Part shown: piece by piece, positions 38,051 to 49,654 of the stretch
Position numbering within the stretch: position 1 is the first letter of the stretch
Layout: every line of letters begins with the position of its first letter
NCBI GenBank assembly: GCA_011319805.1
Contig: SJRY01000228.1
Coordinates: 248,001 to 312,000 of the forward strand
DNA from: Macrocybe gigantea
Lineage: Eukaryota; Basidiomycota; Agaricomycetes; Agaricales; Callistosporiaceae
Direction of reading: 5' to 3'
DNA length: 64,000 nt
Made by a program: the position numbers and the translations under genes
The notes under the pieces: generated by a model
Databases searched by the model: none
Told to the model about the DNA's origin: nothing
Seen by the model: only the letters and a program-made list of their open reading frames with translations

Positions 38051-40537
38051 TCACCATTCCCCAGCAAATTGGAGTTGCGGCAAATTCAGAGCGGCCTTAA
38101 CGAATTGAATACCTATAAATACAGATGTGACCAATATTGCATGTTTTCGAGACAGCTACGACAAACCTTCTCCGATGGCACCAATAATTTTGCAGGGTCC
38201 GAACGCTTCACGAACCCAATGCACACTCGACCGTTATCCATGAGATTTTCCACGTGGTAAGCTCCCGACGGAATGAAAAGGGCGTCGAACATCGTCGACC
38301 TCTGACCCTCGAAGTGGTGATCTGCCACCAATGCTGACGACCCCGAAGAAGCGACTTCACCGCGACGAGGACCAATGATGAAGCAGATTGCTTTCGCACT
38401 AGTCAATGCAGCCCGGACAGCCTCAACTTCCGTCGCATTGAAACCATCAGTAACCAAGATGACGATGCGCCTCATAGCGATTGTAGGCTTCTTTGGGAGC
38501 ATAGTATGTTTGAGACAGTGTGGGTATCTTCTTGCCGTGATCTTGCCCTGCAGGAGATGAGGGTATAATTCTATTTACATTTTTGGCGACCGCCTTCGCC
38601 AGTTTGTGATCGATATTGTTCATGACCTTGGTATAGTTCTCGTATACGATCTTATCATCGCAATGGGACAATTCAAAAGAAATAGCATTGATCAAATGCT
38701 GCTTTTCGTGCGACGCTAGCGAGTTGAAAAAGAGCTGAGCTTGATTAAAATGCTCATTGAAATTTGGCACTGCGCATGCGTTGTTTCATCCCGTTGATCT
38801 TCTGCGCGTACCTGAAGAACCAGGTTCATCATGAAAGAAGAGAAAGAGTAGGAGGCTTACTCTGCATAGCCACCTTCTTGACGGGGTCGGGGCCTCCAAT
38901 CTGAAGTTGATTTGGCCAATAATTAATAGTACCTTTGACGATGCGATGTTGTAGAGCGCCGGCTCGATTGTGGTTGAAGACCGGGCACACTGGACAATTA
39001 ATCAGCATCTATCACACAGAATATTCCATATTCCTGTTCTTTCGCAGTCATGTTTCATACCCATTGCCAGTTAACGCCAAGTCGTGTGATTTGTGTGTCG
39101 AAATACGAGAAGTTACGACCTTGAAGCAAAGGATCATCACTGAAGCCTATGCCGGGAACAACATGGCTGGTGCAGAAAGCGGCCTGCTCCACCTCCGGGA
39201 AAAATTCCTCTACTGTCTTGTTGAGAACAAATTCACCGACTTCAATGACGGGTACGATGTCTTCGGGCCAGATTTTCGCAGCATCAAGAATGTCAAAATC
39301 AAATTTATGGTCGTCCCGTTCTTCGATGACTTGAATCGCAAATGTCCACCTCGCGGGGCAGCCACTCTCAAGAGCTTCGTTAAATCTTTCCTGTGAAAGT
39401 CTAGTATTTCAAGGGTAAACCATGTCAAATCAAGATAAGATACGAACTCACCAGGATCTTGGCCGCATATCTTCAGGGCCTCATCCCACACGGGGCTATG
39501 GACACCAAGCTCGGGAATGAAATGAAATTTTACAAAGCATCTTTCTCCCATGCCATTGACAAGGGTATATGTGTTGACGCCAAATCCCTGCATCATTCGG
39601 AAGGACCTCGGAATACCTTGTAACGAGTGTCAGTAGAATGCAAATGAGGTAATTACGAGGATAACCTCTGTCGGACATCATCCATATTATCATGTGGGCG
39701 GCTGTAAAGATGTAAACATGAATATGGACATGTAGTTGATCGACACACATTCGGGCTGCAAACCAACAAAATCCCAAAAGTTGTTATGTGCGTTTCGCCC
39801 TTGAGGAATTTCGTTATGAGGTTCCGGCTTTACAGCATGAGTGATGTCGGGGAATTTCATAGTATCTTGTATAAAGAACGCGGGAATGTCGTTGCCGACG
39901 AGATCCCAATTGCCTTCTGGGGTTTAGAATTTGACTGCGAAGCCACGGACATCTCGCACAGTGTCCTGCGCATATTTTGAGACAAAAACGATTACATGTA
40001 TAGTCACTTACTGCACTGCCTTTGGATCCCTGAACGGTGCTGAAACGGGCGAACACGGGAGTCGTCCTTGAGGGATCCATCAAAACGGGAGCAAAAGTGT
40101 ATTTCTTTGCGCGATCATCGAAGACTTTGAAGTATCCGTGGGCACCAGTGCCACGAGCGTGGACAACACGCTCCGGGATCCTGGAAATGTGGATGTAAGT
40201 GGCCAAGACGGGTGTTCTGCTGTAGTTGATGGTGTACTTGCCTTTCGTGATCAAATCTGTGAATTTTTCGCCGGGAAATCTGATCTTCAAGGAGTGAAGG
40301 GCCTGATTTCGAGCCATCTGTGATTTTAAGCCTGTGGGAGATACTAAGAGACTTGGCAGCCGCATATATCGAGAAAAAAAAATACCAAGTATCTGTATCG
40401 TGGATCTTGACGCCATGATCTGTGGTCAAGCCCCGGAAGGACTTGGAATCTATGACATTGCACTGTAGGTCGGCAATCTTGGCGGTCGAGGTCATTGAGG
40501 TAACTGCTTGTTTGATGGCGGTACCGACCCCGGACAT
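38051..40537 (-). pseudogene. Large-subunit catalase, broken by a stop codon and several indels
   Basis: The remains of a clade-2 (KatE/CatB-like) haem catalase with the C-terminal glutaminase-like domain. The N-terminal half is well preserved: GPSLLEDQISRRKIHRFDHER, the catalytic His in RVVHARGTGAHGYF, the active Asn in [11 protein letters not shown], and the haem-ligand Tyr in RNFSYFDTQITRLG. The C-terminal domain (RRIVILVTDGFNATEVEAV) reaches the stop at 38051-38053. Lesions: TAA at 39924-39926 where KFYTPEGNWD is expected; -1 at about 39380; +1 at about 38764; +1 at about 38490; -1 at about 38222; and INCP where INRP is conserved. The gene also uses a GC-AG intron (starting at 40241). A mix of plus and minus indels with a nonsense codon points to a true pseudogene, though assembly error is not excluded. 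Confidence 0.8.
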
Positions 40538-40586
40538 GGAGGATTGGTTTCAAAGAGCGAGGGATAGGCGTTGGAGCATCGTCCTG

Positions 40587-40596
40587 CTTATATAGC
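40587..40596 (-). promoter_or_regulatory. TATA box of the catalase locus
   Basis: On the minus strand this reads GCTATATAAG, about 50 bp before the catalase ATG at 40537. A strong promoter remains although the coding sequence is broken. Confidence 0.5.
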
Positions 40597-40877
40597 TCTG
40601 CGACGGGGTGCGAAGTCATTTAAGAGATCGGAAACTGTGCGTCGCCGGATGACGCTGTGTGTCCTCAATGAAGTGAGTACAGATCACGTGGTCGTGTTTG
40701 CCGCGTGCGATGCCAAGGTCGTCATCAACGGTGAACTGGTGATATTGATGTCACGTCCTCTCCCGTTGTTCGACGCATTGCCTCCGTCGACATGCAGCTT
40801 CGGTCAACTGCTCCTCGGCGAAGAGCTTAGCTATTGCAAGTCAATTCAATCAAAGTATGTCTTGGCGACAGGCCCAT

Positions 40878-40885
40878 TATAAAAG
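40878..40885 (+). promoter_or_regulatory. TATA box of the PDX1-like gene
   Basis: TATAAAAG lies about 46 bp before the ATG at 40931, suggesting that the degenerate paralogue is still transcribed. Confidence 0.5.
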
Positions 40886-40930
40886 CCCGTTCACCGGAGG
40901 CGATTCGTCGTCCTCAAGTTGCTGGCCAAC

Positions 40931-42071
40931 ATGACCACTCTTGCGCTCACTTCTCTTTCCAAGTCTCCCATACGTAGTCCCTTGCGTGCTGGTATGCAAG
41001 GGACCTATGCGGACAAGCGCCGATGTGAATAAACCTCCCTCCAACACGATTACATTCCCAGTGCTAAAGTGGCGATAGGGCTTCATCAATCGCAATCCCG
41101 ACAAGCAATCTTAATGCCCGCCATGTCTCCTTACATGATGGATGGCACCATTGCCCGCTGGAAAAAGAAGGAGGGTGAAGCCTTTAACACAGGTGACGTT
41201 CTGCTGCAGATAGTACGTTCTTGTGGCGCCGCACTTTTGCTTGTTGAGATCAAACGTCGCATAGGAATCAGACATCGCAATGGTAGACGTGGAAGCCCAG
41301 TCGCCAGGAATACTGGGCAGGATACTTGTATGCTCCATGTGGTTTACTTGTTCGTTCTTTGGATGTTAACAAGTGCTTGAATAGGTGCCAGATGGCACCA
41401 CCAATGTCCCCGTAGAACAGGTCATCGCCCTTGTTGCCAAAGATGCCAGAGAATTGGCCGATCTGACCATTCCATCTGATCTTCGGAGTCCGACCACGCC
41501 GACATTACGTGCCGTTACGTCCCCGACTCGGCGCTCCCTTCCCTCTCCTTTGTATTCGGAACACTCTGCCCCGTCGTTTGCACCTTCCGCTCGCCGATCG
41601 CAGTCCTTGTTTGAAACGCAAACCGTGACAAGCCCGTACCATCACATCGGCGCGCGTGGCATGGCTACCGGGTATCATGCGCGAGGTTCCGCATCCAAGC
41701 TGACGATTATTCCGCCGTCGCCTCGAACAACTATTCAAATAGCTTCCCCTATCTCCTCTACGACTCCACGTGCCCTTCAACCGAGGAGTGCGCCTATCAG
41801 AGAAATAGTAGATGGCATTCCAAACCAAGTACGTTGTCTTCAAACACCCCTCTCACTTTGCTCAAAGTACCCATTTATTCAACGTCGACCTCAGCTGGAC
41901 GGCATTAGTCTTCGTCGCATGATTGTGTCAAACCTCGTGCGGACTCCAGCATCAGGTAATGCTCATTTATTTCATTTTATCCTGATTAATTCCTGACGCC
42001 GGTTAACAGCTACCTTCACGCCCCATAACGCGAAATGCGAAACTGCCGAATACTTTGACGGCCTTATCTGA
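40931..42071 (+). CDS. Degenerate PDX1-like protein lacking the lipoyl lysine
   Basis: A paralogue of the pyruvate dehydrogenase protein X gene at 44031-45221. Six exons stay in phase: 40931-40991, 41079-41212, 41265-41327, 41385-41828, 41895-41955 and 42010-42071, giving 274 residues. It keeps a mitochondrial-type start (MTTLALTSLSKSPIRSPLR) and a lipoyl-type fold (ILMPAMSPYMMDGTIARWKK, DVEAQSPGILGRILVPDG). The lipoylation site expected as ETDKA reads ESDIA, so the modified Lys is Ile. The E3-binding domain is reduced to a remnant around HHIGARGMATGYHARGSASK. The C-terminus (LDGISLRRMIVSNL) still matches the paralogue. An intact frame with good splice sites argues that it is expressed, but it cannot carry a lipoyl group at this site. 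Confidence 0.75.
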
Positions 42072-42264
42072 CATATCTCAAACCAACTCCATTGCTCAAG
42101 CATATTAACCCATCAGCAGAGGGACGCGTAGAATACGCATCAGGCTTGAATCGGAGCACTACCAATTATATATTTTAAACATGAATCGGAACCATGGAGG
42201 AGCAATCGTTTGATGCCATACGGTCACGTTTCGTCATCGAGAGCCAGACACTAAATTAAATGTA

Positions 42265-43796
42265 TTAGGACAAGGCATATCGCACAGAAATGACAACGCA
42301 AACCCGAAATTCTAGAAAGGCGTCGGGGGATTCTTTGCCTGGTCGGTTTTTCGGCGATGGCATGAGGAACTGAAGACTGAGAAGCCCTTCCTCATCAATC
42401 CGCAGCGACGTTTTAGTAGAATTTTGCAAGGCGCGCAAGGTACGCGTTATATGCGTGAGACGGTAGCTGTAGTTACATCAACACGAGAGCACTTCGCTAC
42501 ACATGAAGTGGTTACCTGAAACTGATGTTCGTTTTGCATTCGAACGTTTCAAGAACGTCCCTGTCATTTGGATAGTCCATCTATATTCCACGTGAACAGA
42601 GGGTGGCGACGTTAAGAATGCGAATAGAACTAGCCTCCGTACTTCCAAATATCCCTGCCGCTTGGATCCGAAATATCGGTTTTATGAAATCGCGCTGTCG
42701 TTGTTTGCCTTTAGATCTCGCATTAGGCTGTTCAGACGACTCTTCGGTCGCTAGATTGCCGATGAACGTCAGTTTATCACATGAGGGGTCCAGTTCGGAG
42801 AGTGCATCGCGCAGCCAGGATGATTTTAAGATGATTTTAAGGACCCTAGAACCGCATAGAATAAATGTTGTGACGACTGCGAAGTTTGCATTTAGCATGG
42901 CGACGCACATCCGGGTATCGTCGAAAACTAGCTCCAGATGAGGCTCGGGGTCAAACGTAGCGAGCTCACAGGTAGTAGTTGGGCCTGTAGCATCCTCTGC
43001 GCTAAGGAAAGATGGATTCCCGTTAGAAAGTCCTTCGAAAGGAACGAGCAAAATAAGCTCGAACATGAGCAACGTAAGAGGGCACCCATTGCCAGCATAT
43101 GTCATGCGCATACCAGTCCTTTTCTCCCCTCCACCGAAATAAGATTCAATCCCTCTGCCGTTAAAGCCTCCTGCTTTTCGTCGCCGACCACCTTTGGCTT
43201 GACGCTCGTTATCGTCATCGTCATCGTCGCCAGAGTCTTCTCCTATTCTTCTCCATTTCTTCTGGCCGCCTGCCACATGCGCGGTGGGACCCGCAGTGCC
43301 AAAGATGTTGAGGCATTCGATCAGCATGTTCAGGGATATTTCAAAGGCCTCGTTGTCTGCCGTGTCTTCCTCATCGTCATCATTGCCAGTGTGCAAAAGC
43401 GATCGGGGGTTGGCAGATTGGTAATTGTACTCGTCAAAGACGTCCGCGAAGATGAATGCCGTACCTGGGGGGATAATTCAACGGTCCACAAAGAGGTTAC
43501 GATATGCGGTTCTGACGGTACCGAGGAGAGTGCGAGCCTCTTCAACGGTGATGGTGAGTCCTCGATCTGTCACCGTCACTGTCGCTCTCTTGCAAAGGTC
43601 AATCGGGAACGAAATTCTGTGAAAGAGAGGATGCCGACTCACGCTCACGAAATTGACGCCACGGAGCAATGACGTGAGGTATCGAATATCGTGGACCGAC
43701 GCCGTTAAGACCTACGAACTGAGATAATCAACGACGCACCATGCGCGTAAGAAAACCTACAGGACTCTGGTTCTCATCGGCTTGTGAGGCGGACAT
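42265..43796 (-). CDS. RAD1: DNA-damage checkpoint clamp subunit Rad1 (9-1-1 complex)
   Basis: Rad1 is the PCNA-like subunit of the Rad9-Rad1-Hus1 clamp, loaded at damaged DNA to activate the checkpoint kinase. The first exon starts MSASQADENQSP; splicing with a gtaggt donor leads to VLTASVHDIRYLTSLLRGVN, then RATVTVTDRGLTITVEEART and IFADVFDEYNYQ. The middle part holds an acidic loop and a basic insert (KGGRRRKAGGFNGRG) typical of fungal forms. The closing domain reads LKIILKSSWLRDALSELDPS, FRIQAAGIFGSTE, then MDYPNDRDVLETFEC, THITRTLRALQNSTK and SLRIDEEGLLSLQFLM. The intron after GSTE begins with GC. The exact exon ends around 42840-42900 and the C-terminus (stop 42265-42267) are less certain. 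It lies between the two PDX1 genes. Confidence 0.82.
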
Positions 43797-44030
43797 GGCA
43801 AGACAGACGCGAAATGATCACATCCCGTTTCGGGCAGCAGTTGGTCTCTCAACTTATCACAATCCAAACCATCCCTTGCTCGCATTTCATCTAAATATGA
43901 GAAAACTTCTCTTATGCCATGTCACGCAGACCATTATATGGTGCGAATGATTTCGTTCAAAGAATCAGGAACGTCTCGGCGGGGCGTGGGGAAAGCATCA
44001 TTCAAGTCTATGAAGCATCTAGCATGCTAA

Positions 44031-45221
44031 TTAATACAGTCCACTGAGGTAATCGGGAGCGCTCTGCTTGTATGGCGAGGCGGGGCTTAAGGGTGTACTT
44101 GAGGTCGCAGAAGTGTTGGAAGGAGGAAGGTAGTCTGCGATTATGGAATCGAAGTCCGCGGCCAATTTTGGTGCTGCAGATATGATCGCGTTCAGTCAAG
44201 GGCATGCGCAAGTCTTAATTAATGCTACGCACCTGCGGCATTACGCGCGGCTATCGAGGACTGCAGCATGCTCGAAGCGATAAGTCGGCGAAGGGTGGGA
44301 CCATCAGGAAGCTGTCTCGCGTAGCGTAAGAAATGTACTCAGAAGAGGCTCAGAAAGCTCATACTTTGTATTCCTCTTTCTTTCCTGGCTTGATCGATTC
44401 CTCGGATTTCGAAGCAAGCTCTTTGAACGTGCCCAGAGGTCCAGATGCTTTCCCAAGATATGCAAGTACATCTCCTTTAGTGAGCATCCCCCGTACTCCA
44501 GTCCCTTTGATGACTTCGGGGTTGGTAATGCTGTTTTCCGCCAGTAACCTGTATACGGACGGAAACAGTGGTCTGGAATGCGAAATAGGTATTGTAGGGT
44601 GAGGCGGCGGCGAAGGTGCTGGTGTTGAAGTTGAGAGGGCGGGAGCTGCTGCTTCGCTTTTCTCGGTAGCAAACTTTTTCTCTTCTCTTGGAGGTTGAAG
44701 ATTGGATATATCGTCACCTTCCTCGGCAAGTATGGCAATAACTTTGCCAACGGGAACGTTTTTCGTCCCGTCAGGGTACTGTTCGTGAGGTTAGGGACAC
44801 GTTCATTCTACGAAGGGAACACTGCATACCAAAATTTTCCCTAATACACCATCCTCTTGTGCTTCGACGTCTATCGTTGCCTTGTCAGTTTCCTAGTAGA
44901 GTTGGCAGACATGTATTAACCAAATTTTCGACGTCAGCGTTTGGCGCGTACAATTTCCAAAAGCACGTCGCCTGCGCTGAACGACTCTCCCTCATTCTTC
45001 TTCCACGAGGCAATGCCACCTTCAGTCATTGTCGGTGACATGGCCGGCATTTCGAAGTTGGTAATTGCATAGCGTGCGCTGCTCTGGTGCAGACCTGTGC
45101 AAAGCAATGTACCTAAGAAATGTACCAGCATGACCGCACTCAATTACTCACATCTCCGGAGTCCGTGCCTTGTATGCACGCTCGCCCGCGTCAAAGCGGC
45201 GAAAGCGATGGTGGATGGCAT
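44031..45221 (-). CDS. PDX1: Pyruvate dehydrogenase complex protein X (E3-binding component)
   Basis: Protein X anchors dihydrolipoamide dehydrogenase (E3) to the E2 core of mitochondrial pyruvate dehydrogenase. The ATG at 45221 opens a mitochondrial presequence ([20 protein letters not shown]). After an intron comes [21 protein letters not shown], then the lipoyl domain with the intact lysine in [19 protein letters not shown] proline-rich linker leads to the E3-binding domain ([40 protein letters not shown]). The C-terminal exons ([15 protein letters not shown] ... YLSGLY-stop) replace the large catalytic domain of E2, so this is protein X and not E2. It is divergent from SCAP across 292 bp. 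Confidence 0.88.
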
Positions 45222-45513
45222 GCTTGGAGTTCTCGATCGCCCCAACGAATGCAAGGGCGGCATACTGCTGTCATGGTCACGGGACATTCACGTGGCGGTG
45301 CCCACACTGTCACTGAAGCGGGAGCTATCCTACTTTCGGGCAGACTGGGAGTCTGCGCTGCAGGCAGATAACGACCATAGCCATATACTGTCCCTATTTA
45401 TTCTTTCATTCTACCCATTTCCTTTTGCTATAATCCCCATTCCTCGCTAAATCTCCCTTCATCACCATCCGGAAGAATTGCGGCGAGTGATACTGTTGCC
45501 CGGCGGACGGAAT
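45222..45513. promoter_or_regulatory. Shared divergent promoter, PDX1 / SCAP
   Basis: The start codons lie 292 bp apart on opposite strands. I saw no obvious TATA box. An SREBP-type site would be of interest, but none could be claimed by eye. Confidence 0.45.
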
Positions 45514-48500
45514 ATGTCTGCGCATGCGAGCACTTCGCTTCTGTGGTTTCGGACCTTAAGCCAGCGGTTTTTCCTGAAGTTTGGCTTGTGAGTCTCTTGC
45601 TCACGCCGAGACGGCCTTTCTCTAACGTTTTTACGACGTCCATCACGAAGGCACTGCGCAACCCACCAGATACGCATTATTCTCGTCTCCTGCGTGGTCA
45701 TCACTTCCCTGTTCTATCCTGCTCTCGCTATCTATTCGTCTTCGCATCCTAGATCTCTGTCTATCATTGACACCTTCATCCCTCATAGAGCCACTTCCGG
45801 ATTCGAGGCGCAAAAGGATTTGACTGAACTATGGTCTCACCACGACACCCTGCGGACACACGAGGACGCCGTCTCCCGTGCTAAATGCGGGGTTGGACGT
45901 GTCGTACGCGTGGAACGCATACTGGTGCAGAGCGCTTCGATTGAAGATGATAGCGCATTGACACACCAAATTCTGCTGTCCACCCTCGACTTTGAACGTC
46001 GCTTGCAAGAGCACATTTTGGACACGAACATTCCATGTCTCAAACGATCCACTGGCAGTTGCTTCGTGCTTTCTCCATTACTTTTCTGGAACTATGACAA
46101 AGATACCATACTTGCGGATACCAGGCTCTTGGACACGATCAATGCCTCAAAAAACGTCTCGTTGGGCAGCTTCCTCGTAACTCCTCAGATGGTTCTCGCG
46201 GGTCGAGGCTCCGACGAGCCTCATGTAGCAGGATCAAACTTTGACTACGCCACATACCTCGCACTAACTTACTTCTTCCCGCAATCTGACTGCTTGAGCG
46301 ACTCAAAGCATGCAACGTGGTTGCAAGCGGTATACAACATTATTGGTCAAGATGCTCAAGTTCCTATCCAGATTGAGGAGCCAACAATCATTGCTCTTGA
46401 GGTACACGCTTGTTATTGATGTAAATTTATGCTAATAGTGGTCGGTCCTTCTAGTACGATCCGAGTCTATCCAAATCAGACCGGTGGTCGGTCCTTTCTG
46501 CTGCCGTTTATCTGGCCTATCTAGGTTTCTTCACATATGTTGCTTGGTCTGTGGGTAAAATGAACGCCGTCCATTCACGACTTGGAGTGACGTTTACGGC
46601 GTTGGTGGAGATTGCTGTGAGTACTATCACGAGTTTGAGTGTATGTGCTCTTGTCGGTTTTAGGGTTACTATGGTACCTTGGTACGTCGTCGTATATACT
46701 GGATATGGTTCATTGATCAACAGGACACTATAACAGGGAAATATTACCCATTGTCATTGTGTTTGTTGGTGCTGAAAATATGTTCAACCTCGTGAGCGGT
46801 CGCCTTATATGATCTCTGGAATGCGCTATCTTACCTTCTCGCCTCTTAGGTTGATGCAGTCGGCAAAACTTCGGTCGCTCTGTCAGTGAAGCAACGTATT
46901 GCGGAGGGACTCAGCAAAGCGGGAACGTCCAACACACTCAAGGTCATCTCATACAACGCCATTCTTGGCATCATCGCGGTATTTTCTGCTGGAGCCGTCC
47001 GCCAGTTTTGCTCGTTTGCCATTGTCGTCCTTGTTGCGCATTGGTTCTTGGCACACACTTTTTTCATGGCTGTTCTGTCGATTGATATCCAGCGCTTAGA
47101 GGTGCGGCACTCCTTACAGCTCTTGTCATTTTTGCTGATGTCGGAGTCCATTAGCTTGATGAATTACTAAGACACAACACGTCCACCCTAGCACCCCAAG
47201 CACAAACTCCCAAGGACCTCAACATCAAGAAACCTTCCTCAGCTTATGCTAAGCTAGTCTTCGCTGTCAAAAGCTTACTCAAAGGTCGTGCTGCGACGAA
47301 CGTCAGTCTTTTTATGGTAAGCTTTTGTCTGTCCCCATTCACTTTGGCTCTGATTACTCTCTACTAGCTGTTGGCAATTACTGCGACGCTTTATTATGCG
47401 ACGTATACTGCTTCAAGTTCAGGCCTCGATCATACATCCATAGTATCAAACTTGGGTCCAATCTCGCAGCTACGGTCCCAACTCGGGGCGTCTGGAATGG
47501 AGAAGTCAGCAACCTGGCACATCTGGAAGGCCTTGAACCCGACTCAAACACCATTGCTTCATCTGCGCCTCGAGTTGCCTGCGATCATTGCTTTCGGGCT
47601 AGAAATCGAAACGTATCCTAGCAATCCTCCTCGCCCACGTTTCTCAATTAGAACCATAAATCTCGTTTTCTGGTTTCTGAAGATCATCGCCATGCCAATC
47701 GCTGTGACAACAGGCGCTTTGTGGCTCCTATTGCTTTACCTCTTGAAGAACGCGGAGCTCCTCGAGGCGCAGAAAGGAAGTCCCACTGCTGAAGTACCAG
47801 AATTGCAGGAAGACATGGAGAGTAAAGTGTTGTTCTCCACCCTGCCTCGCTCATTCTCCAGTGACGTAGAGCTTATCGCTGCCAATGCCGCAGGCAGTGT
47901 CGTTGTCTCTGTTGGATTGCATAACGAAGTCAGTGTTTGGCGCACTGACGAGGGGACGCGATTTTCTCTCGACATAACACAGATATTGTTGCGCGCTCCC
48001 AGCACGTCTTCAGCGATTTCAACAGTGACCTCTGTTGCTGTTGACGATGCTGGCCTTGTTTGCGCCCTCGGAACTGGTGCCGGGGTTATTGCCATCTGGG
48101 AGCTACAGGAACACGATGCACAACTTCTACCGCCTCTCTCGCTCGGTAGTGTCTCTGCCAGTGTTACAGATCTGCGCTTCATGGCCACATCAACGTCCAA
48201 AGCGAAGCCAGGACTGCCGACGTCACTCAGCGCAGCTCTATTTGCAGCGTACGAAAATGGAATGGTCGTCAAATGGACCTGGGGCCAATCTTCGCCTTCT
48301 GCTATTCATTTTTCACCGACACGGAACGCCTCGCTCATCAGAGGTTTCATCGTCCCTATTTATCTATCCAACCATATCCTGGTAGCTTTTGGCCTCAATG
48401 ATGGGACACTGGAAGTATTAGATACTCGAAACGAAGATACCCTTATTCAGCCTGGATTCTACGTCCAGGCAGGCAGTCAGATGGATGTCGTCTCGAAAGT

Positions 48501-49527
48501 ATCTGCCTGTCACACTGAAATGGGTGGGCAGACCCGCATCGTCATCGCCGCTGCTACCGATAGTGGCGTCATATCTCTTTGGGATGGTCTGACGACCGAA
48601 TGCATATCAATCCTGGAGGAAGCGTATGGCCGAGTCAGCTGTATGCGGATGATACCCATTCAAAGTGATACCTGTCGTCGCTGTGGCCATCTCCCGCTGG
48701 AGAGCCTGGCCGTCGCCTTTTCCGTCGATCATGTCATCCAATTATACAGGCTTTACATCAACGATCAGACGAGGCGCTGTTCGTGCACGCGGCGCCCGCT
48801 GAGCCATATATCCTCCCGAGACAACCTAGGACGACGCTCACGCAGTAACAGCGTCTCTTCCCAAGTTGGATCGGCTTCGCCTAGCATACCCAGGGCGAGA
48901 CTGGCCACGTCTTTCGAAAATTCTTCGTTCCCCGTTTCCGGTCATGGCGTACACTCAAGACGGGTATCTGAGAAGGAACCCGGGCGTCGATCGTCAGAAC
49001 TACTGGCTGTGCCGTTCCCGGGGGAAGAACAAGATCCAAAAGAGGATTCATTGCTGAGCCGGCAGGCTTCACTCCAAAAAATATCTTTCTGGCGCGATGC
49101 CCTCGTTATGCATTTCAGCGAAGTTACTTGTGAAAGGGGTGGTTGGGATATCGACAATCAGCGGATCGTCGGGATTCGAAGGAAGCCGCGAACGCTTGGC
49201 CAAACCCGCAACAATTCGTTTACCGTGGACGGACACAAATTCCAAGTTCAGGGCTTGACATCGGCGACCTTAGAACGATGGGAGTTCTGGGCTCTGGACC
49301 CGGACACGGCGAAGGTGCAAAATGTTTCTTTGGCCACACTATCTGGCCGGCAGAAATGTCACAGTCGGCCAACATCACCCCGACCAGGGGAAGGCCCAAG
49401 GGAATCTATACCTCGAATACCCTTCACAAGGGTCTCCTCATTTTCAGCATCGTCCGCATGTATGCTGGCGGGTTTCGGCAACACTGTTGGCATCGTCAAG
49501 TTCTTGGATTCTCTATCTACTAGCTAA
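45514..49527 (+). CDS. SCP1: SREBP cleavage-activating protein (SCAP) with sterol-sensing domain and WD40 repeats
   Basis: SCAP escorts the SREBP transcription factor from the ER and senses sterols; in fungi this pathway also reports oxygen. The N-terminus starts MSAHASTSLLWFRTLSQRFF and, after an intron, reads HQIRIILVSCVVITSLFYPA, the first membrane span. A lumenal loop follows. The sterol-sensing domain lies at about 46440-47170: WSVLSAVYLAYLGFFTYVAW, RLGVTFTALVEIAVSTITS, ILPIVIVFVGAENMFNLVDA and FCSFAIVVLVAHWFLAHTFF. The last long exon (47371 onward) adds further spans (LVFWFLKIIAMPIAVTTGAL) and a cytosolic WD40 propeller (NEVSVWRTDEG, GAGVIAIWELQ, NGMVVKWTWG, GVISLWDGLT), ending LAGFGNTVGIVKFLDS. 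Multiple GT-AG introns are in phase. Exact exon ends in the 46700-47370 part are approximate. Confidence 0.9.
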
Positions 49528-49654
49528 TCCTCTAAGTGCTATCTGCGTCTGTATCTCTTTTGTATATATGTATGGATATACTAAATCTAGATTATTGATG
49601 TATCATAATGCTATTGAAGACCTTTCGTATCTTTCGTTGGGCAGGTCAATACAT
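49528..49654. terminator. Convergent 3' ends of SCAP and the F-box gene
   Basis: Only 127 bp separate the two stop codons. An AT-rich patch (TATATATGTATGGATATAC) here probably serves polyadenylation of both transcripts, which may overlap. Confidence 0.35.

Noticed and set aside
42943..43672. A 244-codon open frame on the plus strand between the PDX1 genes
   Set aside because: Antisense to RAD1, whose conserved motifs and phase-matched exons fix the coding strand.
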